Positions 58,141 through 64,000 of a stretch of DNA of 64,000 bases are shown here, one piece after another. The DNA is from Lumnitzera littorea (taxonomy: Eukaryota; Streptophyta; Magnoliopsida; Myrtales; Combretaceae), in the NCBI GenBank assembly GCA_024138015.1, contig JAMXBB010000001.1, positions 92,054,684 to 92,118,683 of the forward strand, written 5' to 3'. Position numbers and translations under genes: made by a program. The notes below the pieces were generated by a model. That model was not told where the DNA came from. It saw nothing but the letters and a program-made list of their open reading frames with translations, and did no database searches. Position 1 is the stretch's first letter; each line of letters begins with the position of its first letter.

Positions 58141-59850
58141 GTGAGTAGAGGATGACTACAGTTTTTTGCTACAACCTTTGCACCGTACGTCATGTGGGAG
58201 TGATTAAGAAGAGAGAGACAAGGGTCTTTCCACAACTAGGTGAGTCAACGGACCGAGATGGGTTAGGTTTCCTCCAATTAGCTACAAAATTGATGAAGAG
58301 TGCGAGAACCCTTAGAACAATGGTGCATATGAGCTGTGTTGCTTGTGGTTTGATGTTTTTATTAAAGGTGTAAAAGTTGTAAATTTGGATTTTTAATAAG
58401 GGAAATCTTGGAATAAAGTAAGTCATAGGATTGGGAATGGAGATTCCTCATGGCCACTATAGAATTTCGATTCCTTCTATTTGCGGAAAAGTCAGTCGAT
58501 TGGGAATTGAATGATGATGAGTGAAACTTTAACTAAATAAGAGAATTGGGGATGATTAAGGAATGAGCCATTCCCCCATACTGAACATGCCAATAAAGTG
58601 AGCATTAATTTAGGTGAAAAAGTTCTTGTGATTTGTCATCTATTCGTACTTAAAATTACTTGTTGATTTGTTAGTTATAATTGATTATTTGTTAAATGAC
58701 TATTTACTTTATATGCTATTGTCTACATGACAGCCTCATTAAATTGGTTAGTCTAAATATTTAACTAAAATAATCGGTTATATTTGTCGCATGTCCATGA
58801 CCCCATTGGTATACATATGGACAGTGTTACCTTTGCCAATTTTCAAAATAGATTGAGAAAAGTATTTTTAGAAATGTTCCTTTCTTAGGTTGGAAAAAAT
58901 TTTTGTATAACTTTGGTGCAAGCTTAGAGATTATCAATGATATTTTTATTATTAAGGCAAAATAAGCATAATATCTCTAATTAATTGATAAAGAGAGAAC
59001 TTATATAACTTAACTCGTGGGGCTTTGGACTTGATTTATTGATGTTAAGCCCATAAGGGCATTGAATTTGATCTATTGATAAAGGATGGGCCTAGTTGGG
59101 ATCTACCAATTTTGATTGGTATTTCTTTCTCGACTAAAGTAATAGTCGAGTACCATTTGGAGAGATGGTGTCTCCGGCCAAACTTATGTGAGTAAAGTAA
59201 GGTGCCCTATGCGAGTAAGTATGGGAGACAAATCGATGTATAGACGACATAAATCTATACATTCCATAGTTTAAAACTCCCATGGATGTGTTACTTACAT
59301 TCTTCGTGTGTGTATTCATTTCATGTATAGATTGACCTACGTATATGTTAATAATGCTTGATAACTTATTTGAATAGTAGTAGTGAAATATGAACTTACT
59401 AAGCGATAGTTTGCTTATTCCCTAATAATTTCTTTTGCAGGTAACTTTAAGCTAGGATTGGGATAGGAGTCGAGCATAAAGTGTGAGTGTTGAGATGGGC
59501 ATTAGAAAGATAGAATCAGAAGGTGAATTATATAGTTGGCCTGAAACTTAAATGTAATGATCATTCCATTATTTAGATTCTATAACCTTGGTAAATTGTA
59601 TAAATTTTAGAATCTTATACTCGATCTTATTATTCAATAAGGGATACCAATTTTCTATAGTTCTAGTAAACTATGGAATATTAGATATCCATAATTATTT
59701 ATGTTTTAATATATATTAATGAGTTATAAACTAAAACCTTAGTCATCAATTAGTTAAATTTTTGCAATCTCTAACTTATAAGGCAATTTTCGCATCATAG
59801 GTGTACTTGTGATATAAAAATCTAATAAGAGGTTAAGTGGGAACTTACAG
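58141..59850 (+). mobile_element. Possible LTR remnant with splice-like signals, plus strand
   Basis: Contains ctagGTGAGT (junction 58239/58240), then about 1.2 kb later ttactaag (59396-59403) and ttttgcag|gt (59433-59442), the same arrangement as in family A LTRs, but without overall similarity to them. No coding domain. Ends not defined. Confidence 0.35.
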
Positions 59851-59879
59851 ATATTTGCATGGGAATATATGTTCTATAC

Positions 59880-60722
59880 CAGCATTTTAACATCGCTTAG
59901 CCTCCTCCACCTATTCCTAGTTCCCAGCCTTTGAGTCTTATCTATTCTAGTCCCTTTCATCCTGGTCTGTACAGTTATCCAAATCTTTATGCTTCCTCCG
60001 AACCATCTACCTCTACTCTTCGGGTGCTAATGATGCTCTAGAGTCTTAGTCCATAAATTTGCTTATGATTTTATCTATGATTGTGTTGTTTTTGTTAAGA
60101 CTTTAGCCTATAGTCGTTTGCTTATGTCCTTATGGACTTGTTCTTGTTAGACTCTTTTGTTATTGTTATTGGATGTTTTGGTCATATGGCCTTTGGTTGT
60201 ATGATATTTTCTATGGCTTTATGATAACATTCTCTTCTTGAGCTACATTTCTTTATTTTGATGATCGGATATGTGATGTGATGTGATGTGATTAAAATGT
60301 TGATGGAGTTGAGCACCCATCTATCGTTGTTAGAGTTGCTATGTTTTGAAGTGTTTTTGCAATCATTTTCATCATTTTGTAGGGGGCATATCCTAAGACT
60401 TAAACTAAGATTATACCAAATTTTTTACTTGACATTTCTCTTCCTCTTCACTACCTAAAATCGAATCTTTTTTATGAGGCCAAAGGGGGAAAAGAGTTAA
60501 AATCACTTAGAGAGACATGCTTAATTAGCTAATCAATTTGAAATTTAGTAACAAGTTCGATAATTAAGTGTTAGCATCTCAAACTAATTCTCCTAAATTG
60601 AACATCCATTTGATCTAAACTTTTACAAATTCTTTCCAAATCGAATGCTTCATTAAAGGGGAGTATTAGATTGAAGGGGATCAAATAACAGTAAAGTTTT
60701 GTCCTAATTAAAAAGGGGAGAT
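59880..60722 (+). mobile_element. Copia 3' internal non-coding region and polypurine tract
   Basis: After a short proline/serine-rich plus-strand stretch (about 59900-60010) the region is non-coding. Purine runs with G4-G5 occur at about 60480, 60655, 60673 and finally aaaaaggggagat (60710-60722) directly before the 3' LTR. The last is the polypurine tract; the repeated upstream runs resemble the multiple tracts I recall from SIRE/Maximus copia elements. Confidence 0.65.
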
Positions 60723-61761
60723 TGTTGAACTTCAATTCATGTTTAATTTTGATGACATAAAACTTTAGCTAATAATGTAAATTCAAAACCTAGTTTATCT
60801 TGATTCAAGTATTCTAAGTTTCAACTAATGTGTATTGAACTTACTAAACTCATTCTTATATTTGTTGAGCTTGAGATTAAGCTTGAAAGGAGTATGAGAA
60901 GAATATATTGTGTTTGCTTGCTCTTGGTTCCATGTTCTTTGAAAAGTGAAGATGGGATAGGAGCAAGCATCCAAATGCCATGAGTACTAGCATTCAGATG
61001 CCATAGGTTGGTTTAGCTACTAGGCATTTTTCACACCCCTAGAGTTTGGACACCACAAGTAAGGAGTCTGGATGCTATGGTGTTTGTGAAATCTAAAGTG
61101 CCAATGTCTGAATGCTAGATGAAATAATTCGAGTGCCATCATTGAAAGTAGTCGTCGAAGCTCATTAAATGCAAGTAACGAGAAGAATTCACTCTAAGGC
61201 TATGAATATTGCAACCACCTGTTACAGACAACATAGGAATTGATATTCCTCTAGGAATCTCGTACATTCTCTCACATTATTTCTCATCAATTGTACTCAT
61301 TATCTCTTAAGCTTTATTTTGCTATTTATTTGAAGAAAAATTAAAAGTACAGTGCAAAAAGTTCTCTTATTGGCAAACTCACTCATACTAAAGCACTACA
61401 TTAGGGATTGAGATTGTTATTAAGTTATATTTAGTGATTATGGAGTGCTTGAGAATTGGTGTGAGCTCTTATTAAGCATTGTGTTCTTGGTGATTAATAA
61501 AATTACATAATGCCCTTGATTAAAGGCAATTGGTATTCGTGAAGAGTAAGGAATGGTCCGAAGTCTCTATTAAATTCAGGTTTAATTTCTTTATCCTTAT
61601 CTCTTCTTTTTTTTTTTTTTTTTTGGGTACTTATTGTTATTATTACTTGTTCAATTTATCTACTCATTAAATTATAATAATTGTTAAAAAACAAAAATTG
61701 ACCAATAATTATCACAATAATTAATTCACTCCCCTTTTAAGTATTAGCCTAATGCTTTTCA
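60723..61761 (+). repeat. Copia 3' LTR
   Basis: 1039 bp; same start and end as the 5' LTR. The TATA box of the 5' copy (ctataaatac) is ctatgaatat here, so this copy has lost it. Confidence 0.9.
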
Positions 61762-62055
61762 CTCTTGGTGACTACCATGAAGTCAGTTTGCTAATTTTTC
61801 TTATCAAATTTCAAAGAGATGAACCTTTCTAGTAATCCCTAAACTTTAGCATTCATTCTCTCTTCTATAAAAAAAACGTGCCTTATAAATTACTCTGAGA
61901 AATATGGATCATATCTTACCCTCACACCTGCCTCAATCTTCTCTACCTCTTTTCCAAGTCTAATTTCACCTTTGCCAAACCTAAACCTTTAGAAAAGGTG
62001 CACAAATTTTCAATTTTTTTTTTTGTTCAATTAATAAGTAAATTGATAATAATAA
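61762..62055 (+). pseudogene. Broken duplicate of the Vma12-like gene: rest of exon 1 and intron start
   Basis: Aligns with 63099-63400. Exon equivalent ends at 61997 with the donor gtgcac kept, and intron similarity goes on to about 62055, where the right-hand copy of the upstream block begins. At least three stops relative to the intact frame, and most differences are C to T or G to A in the plus strand. The first five bases (ctctt) are the right target duplication of the copia. Confidence 0.88.
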
Positions 62056-62074
62056 GGATAATGTTTTTCAAATT

Positions 62075-62800
62075 TTGAAACTGGAACCTATCATATAGCA
62101 CTTTAGTTACACTTTAAAATTTATACCATGTAAATTTTATCGACACAGGTTTCCTTATAGAATATGTAAATTTTAAATTTATATGACATCAAAAAAATTA
62201 ATTAATATATGATATTACAAGTACTTTATATATAAAACTTATAGTAAAGTCTATAAAATTAATAAAGTAAATTTTCTACCTCTGATTGAGTTGTGCATTC
62301 ATTAAATTGAAGATTTAACTACTTTGATTAAACATGTTGTGCTAATCCTTTAGAGAAGGAAGCGAATGAGTTTCACTTTTGTGGATTTGAATTTTCTTCA
62401 TCGAGTGAAATACACATAAATTAGAAATATTCAATCGATTAGGCTTGATTTTGCTTGTCGAGGTTTAATTTCATTTCAATTGAAATTTGAATCGAGTCTT
62501 TTATTTGTCCATATGTCCTTCTTTCTCCTAAAATAAATGAAAGTGATCATCAACTAAATTTAGGAAGTGAAAATTTTCTTCGATTTTGCATATAATATTT
62601 TTTAAGTTTAATAAATAAATGACAAACTATTTCAATTTCTAATTTAATTGAAGTCAAATCATACTTTAAACTTTTCTTGTTAGGATTACTATAATCTAAT
62701 ACCATTAATATTGGATCTTTTAATGATAATTGCAAAAGGAAAAGAAGTTTTTTTTTTTTTCCATATAGTTAAAATCGAACCGCAAATGGTGATTCACAAT
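62075..62800 (+). repeat. Right copy of the upstream block, promoter side of the Vma12-like gene
   Basis: See the matching landmarks in 7870-8480. It starts about where the first duplicate ends, so the junction of the tandem duplication lies at about 62050-62080. It has two insertions relative to the left copy (about 62310-62520 and 62690-62760). It holds the proximal promoter of the intact gene. Confidence 0.75.
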
Positions 62801-62809
62801 TAAAAATAA

Positions 62810-62835
62810 ATAAAGAAAGAAAGAAAGAAAGAAAA
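62810..62835. repeat. (AAAG)n microsatellite
   Basis: About five to six AAAG units, roughly 200 bases upstream of the start codon; absent from the broken duplicate. Confidence 0.9.
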
Positions 62836-63038
62836 ATGACGGGAGGCCAAGAAGTAGATAAATCCGATCAGCTATTTTTATCACCACTTACTTAAGGTAA
62901 ACCGTTCATATTTCAAATATGGGCCTTCAAAGAGCCCATTGTTTCCTGATTCCAAGCCCAATAATTTCTTCTTCCTCTTTTTCCTTTTCTTCTTATCGCC
63001 CCGTACAATTGCTCCGCCGAGCACGGCCACCGGATCCA

Positions 63039-63332
63039 ATGTCCACCAACACCACCTCCGACTCTTCGACCTCATCCCCACCACCACCGCCACAGGGACT
63101 CTTGATAACTGCCACTGAGTCAGTTCGCTCGTTTCTCTTATCAGCTTCCAAAGACCCGAACCTTTCCGGTAATCTCCAAACCCTAGCATCAGATCTCTCT
63201 TCTATCGAAAACGTGCCCTACAAATCGCTCCGAGAAATATGGACTGGATCTGACCCGAATACCCGGCCCGATCTCCTCCGCCTCTTCTTCGGGTCCGATT
63301 TCGTCTTTGCCAGACCTAAACCTAGAGAGAAG
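63039..63332 (+). CDS. Exon 1 of a probable Vma12-like V-ATPase assembly factor
   Basis: 98 codons from the ATG at 63039 to a phase-0 donor (gag aag|gtgcac, junction 63332/63333). The peptide has a Ser/Thr/Pro-rich start (five prolines at residues 14-18), then LLITATESVRSFLLSASKDP, L-A-S-D-L-S-S, the VPYKSLREIW block (residues 59-68), TRPDLLRLFFGSDFVF and ends A-R-P-K-P-R-E-K. This matches my memory of the N-terminal half of plant proteins annotated as ER-based factor for assembly of V-ATPase (Vma12/TMEM199 family), in which membrane spans follow in later exons. Known role of the family: an ER membrane complex that helps build the Vo sector. An in-frame ATG at 62919 would add 40 residues; 63039 is preferred because the added part is a hydrophobic/serine-rich leader with no family counterpart that I know. 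Identification is from memory. Confidence 0.72.
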
Positions 63333-64000
63333 GTGCACAATTGTTAATTTTATTTTTTTTAATCTTTTGTCCAATTAATATGTACACTTGATAATGTACA
63401 ACTTAAGTTTTTTTATGACGTATCAGTCCTGTTCTGTCTTATCACGAATGGCTAGAATTAATGTTGGATTGCATAATTAATTTCTGGCTAAGAGAGATTT
63501 AATTTCATTGTGCTTTTTCTGTACATGTTTTAGTAATCATAAAGTTCTAGTTTTTTAATGGATAAGTTTGAAATGAGGAAGATCCATGCAGTTCCTGTGA
63601 TTCCAATTATGGTGATGATTTATGCAATACAGGGAAAGAAATTAGATGGAATGTATACTATTGCTTCCGATGTGTAATCAGTCAATGTTGGGTGTTATAG
63701 CATCATTTGGTCCATTGAGAATGAGAGCTCTTCTCCGTAAAATCTAAATGGTGTTCCAGTCTGTATTATGTCTAATTACATGCCACTATGTATAAATAAA
63801 TCAACAAAAACGAGAACCTGTTGAGCATTCTACTTACATGGCATAACATGACTGGAATGAATACAAACTAGATACCATTTAGTGACAGAAAAAGTTCATC
63901 CTTGAATCTTCTGATATTGATGTTAGGCTACTTTATGGAATGGTTGCTTATGGTTACTTTGAAGATTGCTGTGAGTTCTGGAAATTGTATTTTTCTCCAA
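63333..64000 (+). other. Start of intron 1 of the Vma12-like gene
   Basis: Opens with gtgcac and a T-rich stretch as expected of a plant intron. No second exon continuing the family (a charged helix after P-R-E-K) was found before the window ends, so the intron is at least 668 bases long or exon 2 is beyond the edge. Confidence 0.6.

Larger units (their letters stand above)
13497..61761 (+). mobile_element. Ty1/copia retrotransposon, host of the whole nested stack
   Basis: LTRs start TGTTGAACTT at 13497 and 60723, and end ...TTCA at 17441 and 61761. The LTR length is about 1.03 kb once the solo LTR inside the left one is subtracted. Flanking 5-mers are ctgtt (13492-13496) and ctctt (61762-61766); the intact paralogous exon reads ctctt once at 63099-63103, which confirms the target duplication with one later change. 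Internal remains: primer site, gag, zinc knuckle, coiled-coil stretch, pre-integrase and integrase up to 22142, then nothing recognisable until the 3' non-coding end at about 59900-60722. Reverse transcriptase and RNase H were not found. Confidence 0.88.

Noticed and set aside
62919..63038. Upstream in-frame start of the Vma12-like gene
   Set aside because: It would add 40 residues with no family counterpart that I know of; the context at 63039 and the start of the conserved region favour the later ATG, though this is not proven.
1..64000. tRNA, rRNA or other structural RNA genes
   Set aside because: No cloverleaf with the expected internal promoter words or rRNA segment was recognised; the tRNA-like matches are retrotransposon primer sites.

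Overview
The window is nuclear DNA of a flowering plant, probably a dicot; I cannot name the species. It is very AT-rich, holds plant-specific gene families (an ATL-type RING-H2 ubiquitin ligase and the first exon of a probable Vma12-like V-ATPase assembly factor), and about 80% of it is decayed LTR retrotransposon. Only two host genes are supported: the ATL gene (minus strand, 5738-6601) and the Vma12-like first exon (plus strand, 63039-63332, gene continuing beyond the window).

Layout. 1-4649 is part of a minus-strand LTR element ('family B', LTR starting TGTA and ending near position 2300). 4650-13290 is gene space: a small unrecognised ORF cluster, the ATL gene, a block at 7870-8480 that is a second copy of the DNA just upstream of the Vma12-like gene, and a 1.7 kb element with ~65 bp terminal inverted repeats (9106-10788). 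At 13290-13496 lies the promoter-proximal half of a broken duplicate of the Vma12-like exon 1. Its other half is at 61762-61997. Everything between, 48.3 kb, is one nested stack of mobile elements.

The stack. A Ty1/copia element (LTRs 13497-17441, itself split, and 60723-61761) inserted into the duplicate exon with a 5-bp target duplication; the intact exon at 63.1 kb shows the empty site. Inside the copia sit: solo LTR A1 (14509-17416, in its 5' LTR), solo LTR B1 (19164-21272, between gag and integrase), Ty3/gypsy element G1 (22143-31274) carrying solo LTR A2 (24392-27446) in its protease gene, and a minus-strand family-B element with only gag (about 32280-56900). The family-B element carries solo LTR A3 (34361-37437), solo LTR A4 (53621-56545), and gypsy element G2 (41571-52636) in its 5' LTR. 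G2 carries gypsy element G3 (44341-51427) in its protease, and G3 carries a reverse solo LTR of the G1 family (44914-46040) in its 5' LTR. That is up to six layers counting the host pseudogene.

None of the elements looks active: every gag-pol is riddled with stop codons. The order of insertions can be read almost entirely from target-site duplications and from reading frames that resume on the far side of each insertion. The A-family LTRs carry a conserved-looking splice donor, branch point and acceptor inside the LTR, and the G1 and G3 pol genes both run about 35 codons into their 3' LTR. I did not find an undescribed defence, regulatory or metabolic system; the novelty is in the duplication-plus-nesting structure and the LTR signals.
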